This document shows positions 35,087-47,800 of a DNA stretch of 64,000 nucleotides, piece by piece. The DNA is from Astrocystis sublimbata (Eukaryota > Ascomycota > Sordariomycetes > Xylariales > Xylariaceae), in the NCBI GenBank assembly GCA_022453515.1, contig JAJNNY010000024.1, forward strand, positions 62,001 to 126,000. Direction: 5' to 3'. Numbering within the stretch: the stretch's first letter is position 1; every line of letters begins with the position of its first letter. The position numbers were made by a program, and so were the translations under genes. The notes under the pieces were generated by a model, which saw nothing but the letters and a program-made list of their open reading frames with translations, searched no databases and was not told the origin of the DNA.

Positions 35087-38000
35087 TTCTATAGTGATCA
35101 AAGGCCCGATCGATCGAAACTTTCTTTGGAAGTTTTGAAGTTGTTGTACGATTTCCTTCCTGTTTCTTAAATCTCGGTTTCTGATGTCTAATTTCGACTG
35201 ACCAGCCAGATACACACCCGTCTGTAACACAAAGTCCCAACCATTCTTATTTATAGACATGACCTGTCGCCATCAGAGGCATGGCATGCGGAGTTATCGT
35301 ATTCCTCGTTTAGCATCCGGACTTCCATAACGGAGCAGGCAGGCAGGCTAGTCGGATTTAAGGCAGCTCGCTAGCGCCGGTATTACGAGTTTAGCCGCAT
35401 ACGGCAAACGCTCACGGAGCCGGCTGCGGACGCGGGATCCAACTCGTTGATACTTTCGCAAGTGAACCACTATGGCTTGCGCTAGCTGACGCCAGCTTAC
35501 GACTTTCACCACTTTACAGCCTTAACTCCGCGAATCTGTCCGTACCTAAGACCTAGAGTCAAGGACGTCAGAATGCGATATTACGAAACACTAGGTAACC
35601 TTAGACCGGTAGTTGTGTGAATGTGAAATGCTTGGAACAGACTTGTAGCAAGTATACGTACTAGGTATGTATACGTGAACAATATTGAAGAGTAACTTAG
35701 TCCGCTCTGCCTTTTCGCAAGACTCTGACTTGGGATCAGTGCATGTCTATCCCCAGGCTTGGTTCTTAGTTTCACGGGTTTCAAATTCCGTGTGGTGATT
35801 GATGATGGGGGAACCATAAGGATAGTGGGGATCGAAACGTTCCTTGGTGCGAACTGCATTGCGACAAGCACACTTTATTGCAGGGATGAAGGTACAGCTG
35901 TTCAGCATCACCTTTGCCAGTTGGTCAATGTATGACTGTACACCACTCAGGCTGCCTTGCTGCTTTGCCACGAACATGGCGCTCAGCGAAGGGATGCACT
36001 ATACCCATGGTGCGACCTACACTACCGGTTTGCTACGGCCAGAGGCCCAACCATAGCCACTCCGACCCTTCCTTTGAGCGAGCTTCATGCGATAGTGCTA
36101 ATACTATTCTGGCACCGACTGTGCTCGCACAGGCGGAGGTTCTGAACGAGTAAACAATCACGAAAAAGAAAATGCGTCACTCGCAGAGGGAGTGAACAAA
36201 TATTGACTGGTATTGACCTTAGTCGACTGTTTGGCTCGGATAGGCGTGACGGAGATCGTTATGATAAGTACAGGGGTTTCGCAGTCGAATCCTGGGGAGA
36301 TGTGGCGTCCCCCGTGGAAATTAGGAGCTTTCGAAAGCGTTCGCTGTCAACGGCAATTTTAAAGGACTAATGGTAGTCGGAATAAGCGACGACGGCACTT
36401 GGGGGAAGCGAAGGATGATGTCAAGCAGAGCCTTGTGCCAGGATAGCTCAATTTTCGGTCGAACCTATGGAGAAGTTCGACGGGCTCGCCGTTCGGAATA
36501 CACCCCAAGCAAACGAGTAAGAATGCGGAGAACACCTTGGCAATCGATTGTCCATGAATTGAGGTGTCCCACCACGAATCATGAGCTGCAGAACACATCG
36601 TATGCATTAAGTCTTGCATGGTACAAGCCTGTTCCTGCAATAGCATGCTGCAGGACGATAGATGGGGTTCTCATAACCTAGGCTCTGACATGTTCGTTCG
36701 TTATTGGAAAGGCAAACAGTCCATCGTCAAGAGCTGCCGGAAGTTCTCGGCCTCTGCGCTACATTGCAAGCCTCGAGATAGTTGTAAAAGCATGTAAGAT
36801 CTGATAATATTTTGATTTTAGGACTCATTCGCTACCCCTGGTTCCAGTTTCGCATCAAGCAGCGTATTTTTGCTGCTTCTAATGTGCAGGGGGTTTTAGT
36901 GTGCCAGCGAATTGATTCTTAATTGGTATTCATATTGTTGCTGTTTGTGAACCATTGCTCTGAGTGAAGGTTCGCCGAATCTCGCGGTGGAAAGAATAGG
37001 AATATTTAGGTAGGTCCACAAGCCTATGAACAATGAAGTAGGTTTACGTTGGTCCAATGAGGGCACAACTGACAATTCTGGCTTCAAAATCTTGCGTGTT
37101 TGTGGCGATCGATGTAGACTATACTGATGAGTGGCACTGGGGAAGTGCTGCGAGCCAGTATTCCATTATTTTTCCAGTTTGGTAAACGTAAACCATGCAA
37201 TTCTTTTCATATAAAATATAGAAAGCCTGCATCGAGGATAAATGCATCGCTTCTGATAGTCCCTCTCTCTTGTGTAGACGGACTCAACAAGAGATACTCG
37301 TCATCATCACATTCGCTGCTGATGCCGTCAGCATGGGGGGCGCGTTGCAATGCAGCTTCGTTTGCCTTAAAATTATCACCTCTGATTGATGCCGAGCTCC
37401 TGCAACGCGCATCCGGTCTGTGGTCGCTATACATGTACATCCTTGTATTTTGACAGAGATCGACATTTGGCTCTGGCGATGAGAGCGTGAGTAGAGCCCC
37501 AGAAACTCTCGGGTTCATATAGGTGGCAGCACCCATGTGTAAAAGTGAGGCGAACCTGGCGTTGGCCTCGGTAACGAGAGTAGCAGTGCTGTCTCTGAGA
37601 CTGCTGCTTGTCTATTTGGTCTTGTACTTCACGTTGCATAAGAGTCTGTCAAGCAGAGAATGTAGAAGGTACACCGCATGCCGCATGTACAGATCATGAC
37701 GCTCCCTCATGCAAGACCTTGATCGATAGCACGATCATGTTTGACAAATGCGGCGGAATGCTACCTCCCGGGTTAAGCCGCTACCTTGTACATGACCTCG
37801 GGCGAATGATCCAGACGCGGGTCACCACCTGCCGAACAATGTAAACAATACAAGCGAGCTGACCGCTACTCCTAGCCACAATGCAAACAGGCCGATGTGC
37901 TTTCTTGTTTATTTCGTTTGCGGTATCCCCCAACCGGGTGGCAAATTGCAAGTGGTAGACGCGGTAGTTGACAGCCCTGGTCTCACCGAAACAAGTAGGA

Positions 38001-41000
38001 TTTTACACTTTCCATCGACAAGAGACAAGAGGACACGTAACAGAGGCAAAAAGAGGATAGGCGTGAAACTTTTTGTGATAGAGAAACAGGTGACTGGTCG
38101 ATGTTGTGTCACAAGACAGTGATAGCGCTGGCGGCATGATAGGGGTCCTCAAGGCGGGCCTCCTGATACTGTGATTAGCTCGGAGCATGATACCGAAGGG
38201 GAGCAGGTACGACGTCTACCTAGGTACCCTTAAGCTAAAGGCGCAATTGCTGCATCACTTGCAGAAGTGCACTTCTCGTGGGATATTACGCAGAGGGGGT
38301 TGCTGAGCGGCGGCGGCTGGCCAGTTTCAGACCAGCATTTGGAACCATCAACAGGCGCCTTGCGAAGCGCGGAGCTACCATCGACTCCATATAAAACTGC
38401 TATGGCGATGAATTCAAGACGTGATAGGCCGCCATAGTCCAAAGCAGTTCATGCTCGTAATTGTTGGCAGCAAGGCTCAGCCTGCATGCACAACATCGTG
38501 TGCCAAGGCCAGCTGTTCGTTATCCCTAGCCGCCGTTTATACCATGTACGTGGGCCATACCTGGATGCTTACCTAACTGAAAGGGGAAATCATCATGGTC
38601 TTGAATCACGGTGTTGACTGCGGAGACGACCCTGTAGTGTGTCTTGCTTGTTTGTTGGTTGAACTTAAACTGTACAAACAAGTGCTAGGTTCGGAAACAA
38701 GAAACAGAAATCCCTGAAAGTCAGTCAGCCCTATGCTAGGCTGAATCGAATCTCCACTCAAGGCTAATGGGGACTCGCACTCGTCGACGGAAATCTTAAA
38801 AAGTGTTTTGCGAACTACTAGTAGAGCAAGCAATCGGACTGTGTACAATCAGGGATCGCAGTCTGACTATCGTCGCAATGACTGCGATTCTACTAGTACT
38901 ACCTACTGCAGAAGCACCGGCTCCCTCCCGATCGTGGCGTGTTCCAAGGGATACCATCGCAAGCCTGCACACTAGCTTAGCTAAGAAAGATCCTGTCAGC
39001 ACTTAGGGACTGGCTACTGGAATCCTGGAGGGAGCCGCTGGGAGCAAAGCCTCATTGCCCTCGATTACCCTCAACTGCCCCAACCAGCGCGGGAAGTACC
39101 GACAGTGACGCTCTCAGCATCCTGCCCCCCTGGATGCCTGGGGCCTGGTAGATGATGGTCCGTATCTACCTACACACTCACTGATCAATTGCATCTGTAT
39201 GCAGTGCCAGCAGTCAAAATTCGGAAGTGGGGGGGGTGAAACCAGCAGGCCATCTACATTACATGCCGGCCAATGGCCACGACGCAATATGTGCAAATGC
39301 AACACCGCTCGAAGCACCTCAAACGTCATTGTGTGTGTGTGCTGGGGCAAGGTGGCGAGTAACTAGGTAAATGAACGCTGATGAGGGGTGTGAAGAGCCG
39401 CAAGGCATCCAGATGGGCAGACATCTGGTCATTTGCACAGGCTGCCTGTGCTGCGCGACGTCGTGGGGTCGTATAGCGGGCGGATCAATAAGTAAGTGCT
39501 GCAGGGGTAACGGCCTCTGTTCGGTTTGCCATCCCAACGGCGACGGACAAGTGCCGCACAGCTACAATATGCTGCATATGGGGAAACAGCATCATACGGA
39601 TGGACACCCGGGTGAGATTTCATCTATGTGCAAAAACAGTGTTTTGTTGAGCAAGAACGTGCGGAACATGAGACTCTTCATTATGTGCAGACGACGGGTC
39701 AAACATGACCTGGAGTAGGTATCGGTTTGCGTAATACTACATACCAGGTAGTAGTAGTCCATCATCGGGCCCGGGTTTTGTCTCCCTCACAGGATTATGG
39801 TGGACAAATGCCCGAGAGCAATCGCACCATGCTAAGTGTGTGCAGCTGGGCAAGGCACCGATCCTGCGATCACCTTGAGATCCATGTTGTTTCAAACACA
39901 TCATCTAAAGCTGCAACTATAGACTATTCAGTGGTGTCTTGAGCGCTAGTATACCTACCTTGCCCGTTTGGCTATCTTGGTTGTTCATGACAATGCGCGT
40001 CTGGCGCTTATTCGGCGTTGTGATGCAAGTTCATGAAACAATAGAATGGTCTACTGGCATCAAGAGTTGGACTAATATCCGACAGCATGGTTCTGCTTTG
40101 TTTTCTGCGGCTCTGTGGCTGTGTCGTTGTCTTCGAGCGGCGGCAATATGCGAGTGCAGGTATTGAACAGCATCTCTAACCAACATTAAGTCCCTTGCAG
40201 CCTTTTCGTCGACGGGGTATTGGCTGTGCCTCCTCCACACCAGCCCCGAGCCCACTAGACCTTTAGCAACGAATTTTAAGCGGCCAGGACGAACAGGTCG
40301 CGGCCAGCACTGCGCGTAAAACTGCCAAAGCCTGGTAGGTCAAGGTCAAGCTGCCATGACGTTCGATTCGGTCGAGAACGCATGATGCAGAAAGAAAATG
40401 CTGCGATCACAACGCCGACCTAAGCGTGTCCAGGTAAACTCGTAAACCTGCCGCTCCCATCTGCATCTGGGCCAACCAGAACGAAGGTACCTGCTAGTTT
40501 ACTTGCCGAGTGAGTCAGCATTAATGCAGTCTGCCGGTAGTCCACGGTACCTTAGCTGGAATCGAGGACGAGGTCTGTCGTTGAGTTTGACCTCGCTCGC
40601 TCTTCACTGGGTGTGCTGGGACCCTCGCCGTGGATCGACGACATGCGCGATGGTCGATGGTGTCGCATTGCCGACCGATTCTCTCCGAAAGCCGATAGTT
40701 TGGAATGGCCCCTGGCTACCCCCTAGGCCATACTCGATCTTCTATCATTACTATGAAGTGCTCTGCGAGACAGATGCCCGGGTTCGGACTGGCAGTGGTG
40801 GGCAGGTAGACGGGTACCTGTGTACAAGCGTCGATCCTGGATTTTCCACATTTATTTTTATCCTCATGCCGTTAAATTTAGAGAAATTCCGGGTCTGGTC
40901 GGTGCTTTCGAGCAGGTGTCGGCCATCTCAGCGACCACCCTCGTCCCCTTCGTTTCATGTTCATGTCTGCTCTGGGGCGTGGGATTGAGAGGCAAACCCG

Positions 41001-41976
41001 ATGAGAGCTTTCCTCTCAATTGAGCTGCCACGATGGTGGCCCGGGTGGGTATCGATCGGTGTCTGTCGAAAAAGCTGCAGCAGCTTGAGCAGTGGTGTAC
41101 ACACAGGCGTGTAAGCCGCATCAGACTCGCAGCAAGCAGTGTTGCCCGTCTGCCCACCGTTCTGCCTCAAAGCAAGCTCCGCCTCAATTCATGGCTGCGG
41201 CGCACGCCATTGGCACTGGTCCCAATGCACCTTTCCCCTTTTCGCCTAGACTCGTCCGTCTGCTGAGCGACACGGCAGGATGTGTACTTACCTATCTAGG
41301 TTCTCAGCTGTGGAAGGCATGGGGGCTCTCAGCAGGTGTCCAGCGCAGGACTCAGCGGGTCTGCGTACATACCTTAGGTAGTTGACGGGGTGTGTCATCG
41401 GCGGCGGCATTCCCTCTAGGTACCGTAGGTAGGTACCTGGGCAGGACGTGGGTATCTCTGGATCCACTCCCTCCAGGCATCCAGCAACCGCCAAGAACCC
41501 AAGCCGCAAGAGGATGAGAAAAGAGAGGACTCCAGCATGGGGAGCGCAGAGGACCCTTGCTCGTCCTGCCACCATCCACACCCCATCTCGCCATCCCTAC
41601 CTCTTACCTTACTCTGCCCATGCCATGCATGTACCGCCCACGATGTACCTACCTCCCTGCCCACGGCGCGCAGAACACACTTATACACCATGTCGTCCTC
41701 CTCCTACCCGTCACTCATATATAATGAGGGATCAACCCCTCCGCCCCCCTTCCCTGTTCCTGTCTCCGTCTCCCCAACCCATTGAAACATCTTCTTCACT
41801 TTCAACGACTTGCTATACCATACTAGCCGTCTCTACTCATATATATACATACCTCTGCTCGCTTGCATCTCGTAGCTTGCTTGCCCTTACAGCTCTGCGG
41901 TCGAGAACCAGCTCCCAACCATCAACCCAGCTTGCAGCACGTCTCAGTCTCTCAGTAGCCGAACACCAACGCTGCC
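35087..41976. other. Large gene-poor region
   Basis: About 6.9 kb without a supportable gene. Reading frames of 100-160 codons occur by chance (for example 40503-40988 plus) but show no domain, no codon bias and no fitting splice sites. TACC/GGTA blocks occur at 38216-38230 and 41413-41440. From about 41.5 kb the sequence becomes pyrimidine-rich and is probably the promoter and leader of the next gene. Confidence 0.55.
41413..41440. repeat. TACC/GGTA repeat block
   Basis: CTCTAGGTACCGTAGG is followed by TAGGTACCTGGG. It is one more copy of the dispersed palindromic repeat, lying upstream of the Arg/Ser-rich gene. Confidence 0.7.
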
Positions 41977-43068
41977 GTGGCGTCTCAACCGAGAGTCATT
42001 ATCAACAACTCCGTCTACCGACAAAGACCAAACCGTGACCAGCAGCAGGAGTCTCTATTCGAGTCTCAGTCCTACCCGGCTGCCTCCCCTCGGCACTCTC
42101 GACCAAGGCCGCGAGTATACCAGCCCACCCCACCCATCACTCCTCGAGAACAGACACCAACAGCTCCCGCAATGTGCGTGAGAGAGATCTTCCAGGAGGT
42201 GCGGCCGGACGGCCGCCTTAAAACCCGGTATGAGGATGAGCTGTGCCCCAAGTCACGTTACGGACACCTCTGCGACAGGGCGAAAGAGCTGCAGCGGCCA
42301 CCAGGATACCGGAGGGCCGAACCCAGAACCTCCACATACACCCACGGCCAACTGCCGCCCACACCTCCGCTGTCCTACCACTCCGACTACACCTCCGACT
42401 CTGACCGTTCGAGCAAGCGGCGATCCGGGGTCTACATCAGCGGTAGCAACCTGCTGGATGTCGACAGGCGGCGGCGCTCGTCACGACATGAGAGACACAG
42501 TAGCGGGGATCGTGTCCCCTACGTGAGCAGCTCGCCCTTGTCACGAACACTATCACGCTCGCCGCCACGTCACCGACACAGCCTGTCGTCCAGCCCCAAC
42601 CCCGATATCTACAACGGTTACGAATCTTCAAGCTACCGCGACCACGAGACACGGGAGCGCCCGCCGTCGTTTACTGTAGAGATCATCAACGAAAGACCGA
42701 AGAGTCACCGGCGACAGGGGTCGTCCTCCAAGACTAGCTCATCACGCAACAGCTCAGAGGAGGAGCGCCGCCAGCGTCGACTCTCGGGCGTGCACCATGG
42801 GGATCAACACCGACAATACAAAAAAGAGTCGGAGATTGCACGACAAAATGAGGCAATCGCAAGCCGAGCGGCAGTGCCACAACCTCCCCCGAGCCCACGC
42901 TACCGACGCGGCTCGGTCTCCATTGTGCCCGTCATGTCAGTACAGGAACGCATACGCATTGACGAGGAGAAGGAGCAGCGGCGCCGCGTGAAGGCACATG
43001 AGCGCGAGATCGAGGCTCAGACACGGCGATTGAAAGACCGCTTCAACTTCAAAGAATACCACTACTGA
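41977..43068 (+). CDS. Arg/Ser-rich disordered protein, orphan; 5' end uncertain
   Basis: An open frame of 364 codons ends in TGA at 43066-43068. Composition is strongly biased: Arg, Ser, Pro and Glu throughout, with SR-type dipeptides (SRSPPRHRHS) and a basic helical C-terminus (RIDEEKEQRRRVKAHEREIEAQTRRLKDR). A short more ordered segment at about residues 66-100 (MCVREIFQEV, ELCPKSRYGHLC) holds three cysteines. The first codon of the open frame is GTG, not ATG. The first ATG in frame is at 42172, but the sequence before it is also protein-like. The true start is therefore probably in a small upstream exon, for example joined at the TAG acceptor just before 41956. The role is unknown; the composition suggests a nuclear or RNA-linked protein. 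Confidence 0.65.
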   Translation: MASQPRVIINNSVYRQRPNRDQQQESLFESQSYPAASPRHSRPRPRVYQPTPPITPREQTPTAPAMCVREIFQEVRPDGRLKTRYEDELCPKSRYGHLCDRAKELQRPPGYRRAEPRTSTYTHGQLPPTPPLSYHSDYTSDSDRSSKRRSGVYISGSNLLDVDRRRRSSRHERHSSGDRVPYVSSSPLSRTLSRSPPRHRHSLSSSPNPDIYNGYESSSYRDHETRERPPSFTVEIINERPKSHRRQGSSSKTSSSRNSSEEERRQRRLSGVHHGDQHRQYKKESEIARQNEAIASRAAVPQPPPSPRYRRGSVSIVPVMSVQERIRIDEEKEQRRRVKAHEREIEAQTRRLKDRFNFKEYHY

Positions 43069-45610
43069 CCTCGATCTTGAACGAGGAGACACAAAGGGAA
43101 CGAAAGAAACACAAAACCGAAAGAAAAAAAAACCACTTCGAGCGTATGCACCGCGCACCATGTTTTACTATATTAAAAGGGACATTACAGCATTGGATAA
43201 CTATTGGTTTGGTTCATTAGCGATATGATTGGGATTGGGAATAGGAATGGGAATGGGGTTCGGGTCTGGTTGGATTTGCTTTAGGTTTGCAATAGGCGCA
43301 TTGGAGGGTGATACCAATTATACCATTTAGACGCAAAGGTTGGATTGGATAGGGTGTAATATTAACAGAATTTGTCTATTACTACGGCAACAGCAGCAGC
43401 AATCAAGCAAGAACAATAAAACCTCGATTGTCACAGATACTTTCAACAGCAATTTCGTCTTTGCGATACGTGTTCCTGTGGTCGCTACTGTTCTTACCAG
43501 GGTAGTCTCGGATCGCAAGTCGCAAGTGGGAGGGCCGCAAAAAAAAAGTTTAACCCCACCGAAGATCGTTGCGGGATAGCTGTCTCGCACACCCCTGCGC
43601 GTTGCGCGACCGCGAAGCGTGCCATGACTTTAATTATTTGGTGGGGTGACTGACCACCTGGATGCCTGGGCAGACATGAGTAAGTACCTAGGTACCATTA
43701 GAAGGCAACCGGGAATTGATAGCGTTGATTGGTCTCACACAGACCCACACCAGTTGCTGCCTGTTCTTGGCTGTAAATGTGGGTCGATTGACGCAGGGAT
43801 GGAGGTTCAAGTGCCCCGCGGACCCTGGCGGGCCGCGGGGTATGACTCCAAGGCCTGGTCCGCGCCCTGTCTGCCTTATGAGCTGCATTAGCACCGTCTC
43901 TACAGGACCTGCTGCCTGCCCGCTTAAGATCCTCCCTTGCGCAATCTAGAATGTGCTACGCATACTCTGTCTCAAGATTTGGGCAGACTTTAGGGGTCCC
44001 AATCCGGAAAGTTCTGTCATCGAGCTCCAAATCTAGGACTTTTATCGTTTTTACACTTTCTCCCCTGCCTACTCTTAGCTCTTAGCTCTTGTTGCCACCC
44101 CGGGTCATTAGAGCAGATCCTCCGGGATACCGTCACTGTGCTACTTATCGTCATATGTGGCATGGTCAAATGCCGAAATCGCAATGACCATTCATACAGG
44201 TAGGCATTACGCACAGGAAAAGGCAACAAAACACACCAGACTGACCCCTTGTCCACGCCGAGCCTCCGACACCCACAACATGTCTGGGAGGCACCCAACG
44301 TATCATGTTACTAGAGGGCCGTAAATCTGGCCATGATCTGGTCACGACATGCCCATATACGGACACATGGATCCATGGTGCTGGCGGCTGCCTGCGGCAT
44401 CTTGTTTATGGCGAGTCAAGGTTTGCGCTCTTCTCAATCCATCCGTTTCTGGTGCTATGTACATACTACTTCGTTGTGGGTTGATCCTGTTGCTACTTCC
44501 GGGTCAGTGGTGCTACATTGTATCAAAGACTTCACTGATTTGGACAAATTCCACGATGAAGTCGTACAGCATTTAATCCATACAACCATTTCGGTAATCC
44601 CGGGCGCGTGAGGGAATACAGGTCAAGACAGCCACGTAATGAAGATAGACCTTGATACTTACATAAGCTTCTTTACTCCTGTTCAATGTTACGGCTTGGG
44701 TGGGAGGACAAAGCATAGAATGTAATTCGTCAATCTGCCTGCAGACACAGAATCGAGGTTATATCGAATCTGACCTCTAAAATCGAAGCACAAGGTGCAC
44801 AACGCTAGAGGGCTATACATCAATACGATATTTTGGTTGTTGTGGCGTCAAGAACAGCATCGTCGTGGGAGGGTGTGGATTGCAGGCAGGATGTGCGACG
44901 ATCGCTTTAAGGGAGCGATAATCGCTTACGTGTGGCAATTAGAGCACTCCATGTCTATCTACCTAGGTAGATAGTCTACAGATGCCAAAACTACCTAATA
45001 ATTCTATTTTCCTTTGCAGCTACTGAACGACACCTCCTGACGTGATTGTGGCACATGGCTTGCTTCCTACGATCAGGTCTCTCCCACCACTTGTGCCATT
45101 GACCGTGCTATCATCCTCGGCGTAGTAGTCACGCCCTCGTCTGTATTTGTAATGCAAGGATAATCTCTCAGAGTTGCCCATGCGGAGATGCAGTTATGAC
45201 TCGGAGCGGAGCTTCAACGAAGCTGCAAGTGTGGGGAAGGGCGCACCTACATACAGTACATGCTGGACGAGCTGATAAGGTGCATACATTGCATGGATTG
45301 GCGTCAGCATATGTCTGCGACTCATTTAGAGAAAGTCGATTGATATCTGATCGACATTCTCCAAGTGGCACTGCAAGGGGGGTTGATGTATGTATTTTCA
45401 TTGCAGGATCCAGTCCTAAGGCCCTGCCATGCCTGCTTCACGGCTTTTTTCTTCTACCTTGATTTTCCTTCTGAAACCTGTTATCATAGTATTGGGAAAC
45501 TGTGTTCGCCACATAAAATAATACGAAGGCCGATCGATACATGTCGATACTGAACGCAAAAGGCGTGTTCCGAGAATTTGGTACTCAATGCCTTGTTCAC
45601 AACACACCCC
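43069..45610. other. Intergenic region between convergent genes
   Basis: About 2.5 kb. The 3' UTR of the Arg/Ser-rich gene is followed by a GGGAATAGGAATGGG tract at 43238-43252 and a stretch without convincing frames. A perfect 20-base palindrome lies at 44955-44974. Confidence 0.5.
44955..44974. repeat. Perfect 20-bp palindrome of the TACCTAGG family
   Basis: CTATCTACCTAGGTAGATAG reads the same on both strands. It has the same CCTAGG centre as the other dispersed repeats in the window. Confidence 0.85.
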
Positions 45611-46997
45611 TTATTCTTCCGAAACCCTCCAGATGATTTTCTCGCCACTGGCGCCTTCTCGCATGATATCGAGTGCCTTCTTCGCCCTTTCTAATAGTGA
45701 GCCACCCTCCACGACTCGGTATCGATTAGGCTTGACAACGCCTTGCTCTAAAAGAGCAGGTATCATCTCCGTCTGAAGCTTTTCGCGGAACATTTCGTTC
45801 TGTGGCACATCTGTAGTCAGCAGGCAAATATCAAAGACGAAGTAAATATAGAGACTAAAGAAACAACTCACCCTCCAATACAAAAAGGTCCTGACGCCGG
45901 AGGCACTCACTCCTGGCGCCCACTCAGCACTGGTACTGACATCCATCGAGTACTGCGGCTCCGAATCATTAGAGGCAGGCTTCAAGATGACAGGGAGCAT
46001 GACTGCGACTGTGCTTCCGCTCTGCGCGACCTTCGAGATCGGCTTCAAAGACCCTTGCTGCGAGCCGATGCAGTCGACAATAAGCGGGAATGCTGGCGCT
46101 TGACGACCCTTTGCGCCTTCCAGTAGGTCATCGACAATGGTGGGACTCTTGTAGTCATAAACATATGAAGCGCCGAGGTCTTTGATGTGTGCGTGATGGG
46201 TAGATGATGCAGTCGCAACAATGTGCTCGTATCCGTAGTATCTCAGCACTTGGATCGTCAGCTGCCCGACCGACGACGCTGCACCCCAGATCAAAATGTG
46301 CTCGTCTGCTCGGGGAGGCTGGTAGTCCGCCGGCTTGGGCCAGGGTGTTGGGAGTTTCAGATCTGTAGAGATGGTGTTGAATGCAGTGACAAGATTCTCA
46401 GGCAGCGTGACGGCTTGCTGGAACGATAGGTTGTCTGGTATCTGTGTTCTTATGTGAGTTTCGCGCTTTCTCGTGTTATATGTGAGCAGCAATATACTTA
46501 CTTTACCGAAAACCCATTCGGGTGCAGTCGCATATTGCTGATGCGTTTTCCATGCAGGCTTCTGGTGTGCAAACCCAACAACCCGCTGGCCGACCTTGAA
46601 ATGCTTGACACGGGGGCCAACTTCGACGACGACCTATAGCATTGGTGTTAGTGATTTCTCTAAGATGGAGAATCAATCTCGGTGCCAGAAGCTTGTAGGA
46701 GTCTTTTGGCAAATAACACTCATCAGGGCAATTGATACCCCTGAGACATGCCAACGAGGGAATTAAAAGGCAACTCAGCGAGGTACGTACACCAGCTCCG
46801 GTAGAACCTGTCCGCATGGGATACTCGACATTTAAGCCGCCAGCGGCTTGGTGAAGATCGAGTGGCGTAGATGCCGTCCATTTGACATGCACCAGGATCT
46901 CGTCTCCTGTCGGGGCTATGGTTGGAAACTGGCAGACTTTGTATGGAGTCTGGGTGTCCACGAGAACAAGACCATCGTGGAAACGTTGGCTAGTCAT
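45611..46997 (-). CDS. MDR-family oxidoreductase, trans-enoyl-reductase-like
   Basis: Four minus-strand exons, 46997-46791, 46633-46502, 46441-45872 and 45799-45611, join at phase 0 throughout to 365 residues. Donors are GTACGT, GTAAGT and GTGAGT; acceptors are ATAG, ACAG and ACAG. The N-terminal GroES-like half carries GSTGAG and VVEVGPRVKHFKVGQRV. The Rossmann half has the NADPH loop WGAASSVGQ at 165-173. No zinc ligands are seen, so it belongs to the quinone-reductase/enoyl-reductase branch and not to zinc alcohol dehydrogenases. This group includes stand-alone enoyl reductases that serve polyketide synthases (LovC-like) and many enzymes with other or unknown substrates. No polyketide synthase lies in the window, so a biosynthetic role is not supported by context. 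Confidence 0.88.
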
Positions 46998-47800
46998 GAT
47001 GTATCAGTTGATTTATACAGTTGGGAGATAATCACAAATCGAAGAATATAAAGCTGGCTTTTGCTGTAGCCTTATAATCTGATGAAGCTTGAGATTCCCA
47101 TTTTCATAGTCGGCTCACCCTGCCTCTTATAGTGTTATCTCTTCATTACATGTCGCATCTCTCAGCATTGTTGCTGATTATTAATGGGTACGCTAGATGG
47201 ACCGAAAACAGTGACATTTCGCGATGCGTGCAGGTGTGGTTGAACCTATACCAAGTATCTGCGTTGGTTTGTCTCGTTGCTTATTCACATCTGCAATTAA
47301 GTAAGCAGGACAAGTATTCCCAAAATGGAATCATTCTGCGGGAACGACGAGGTAGGTGCCAAGGCACCTTTTAGCGTTGTTCTAAGTAGACAATAGAGTG
47401 ACGTAATCATTCAGCACCTGTGGCTGGTGAGAAGCTCTAGCTGAGAATCAGCCACTAATATTGAGGCTCACGCTCAGAAGAGTAATTCCCAATGTTGACA
47501 CCCGAGCACCTAACTTAGCTCAAAATGTAATTGTCATCAAAATTGTCATCTTTGCCGGAAACCTGGTATCCCGTCACGTACAGCCACTGACGCCAGCCAA
47601 ACTTGAGCAGTACGAGTACGAACGCGCGTGCCAAGACCTTTTTTTTTTACTACAACGCGCAAAGTCGGCCCCTTTAATTTAAGAAGGCTCTGTTCCCATC
47701 AATCATCAACGACGAGTAATCATCACCCTCTTGCCAACTTTCTCGTTATACGGCAAACGACTGCATCCACGCCTGTTGCGTTTGACACGTCAAATCAATC
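46998..47800. other. Divergent promoter region of the oxidoreductase and ERG24
   Basis: About 800 bases between divergently transcribed genes. A run of nine T (47640-47648) precedes the ERG24 start by 150 bases. No other feature was recognised. Confidence 0.5.

Noticed and set aside
36240..36300. Possible tRNA because of a GTCGAATCC-like B box
   Set aside because: No matching A box and no acceptor stem could be paired around it.
40503..40988. 161-codon open frame on the plus strand
   Set aside because: It begins at TTG, has no domain, no family pattern and no splice partners, and lies in a region where long frames arise by chance in GC-balanced DNA.
41448..42038. 196-codon frame overlapping the start of the Arg/Ser-rich gene
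   Set aside because: Pro/Ser/Thr/Leu-rich translation of a pyrimidine-rich leader, and it overlaps the better frame at its end.
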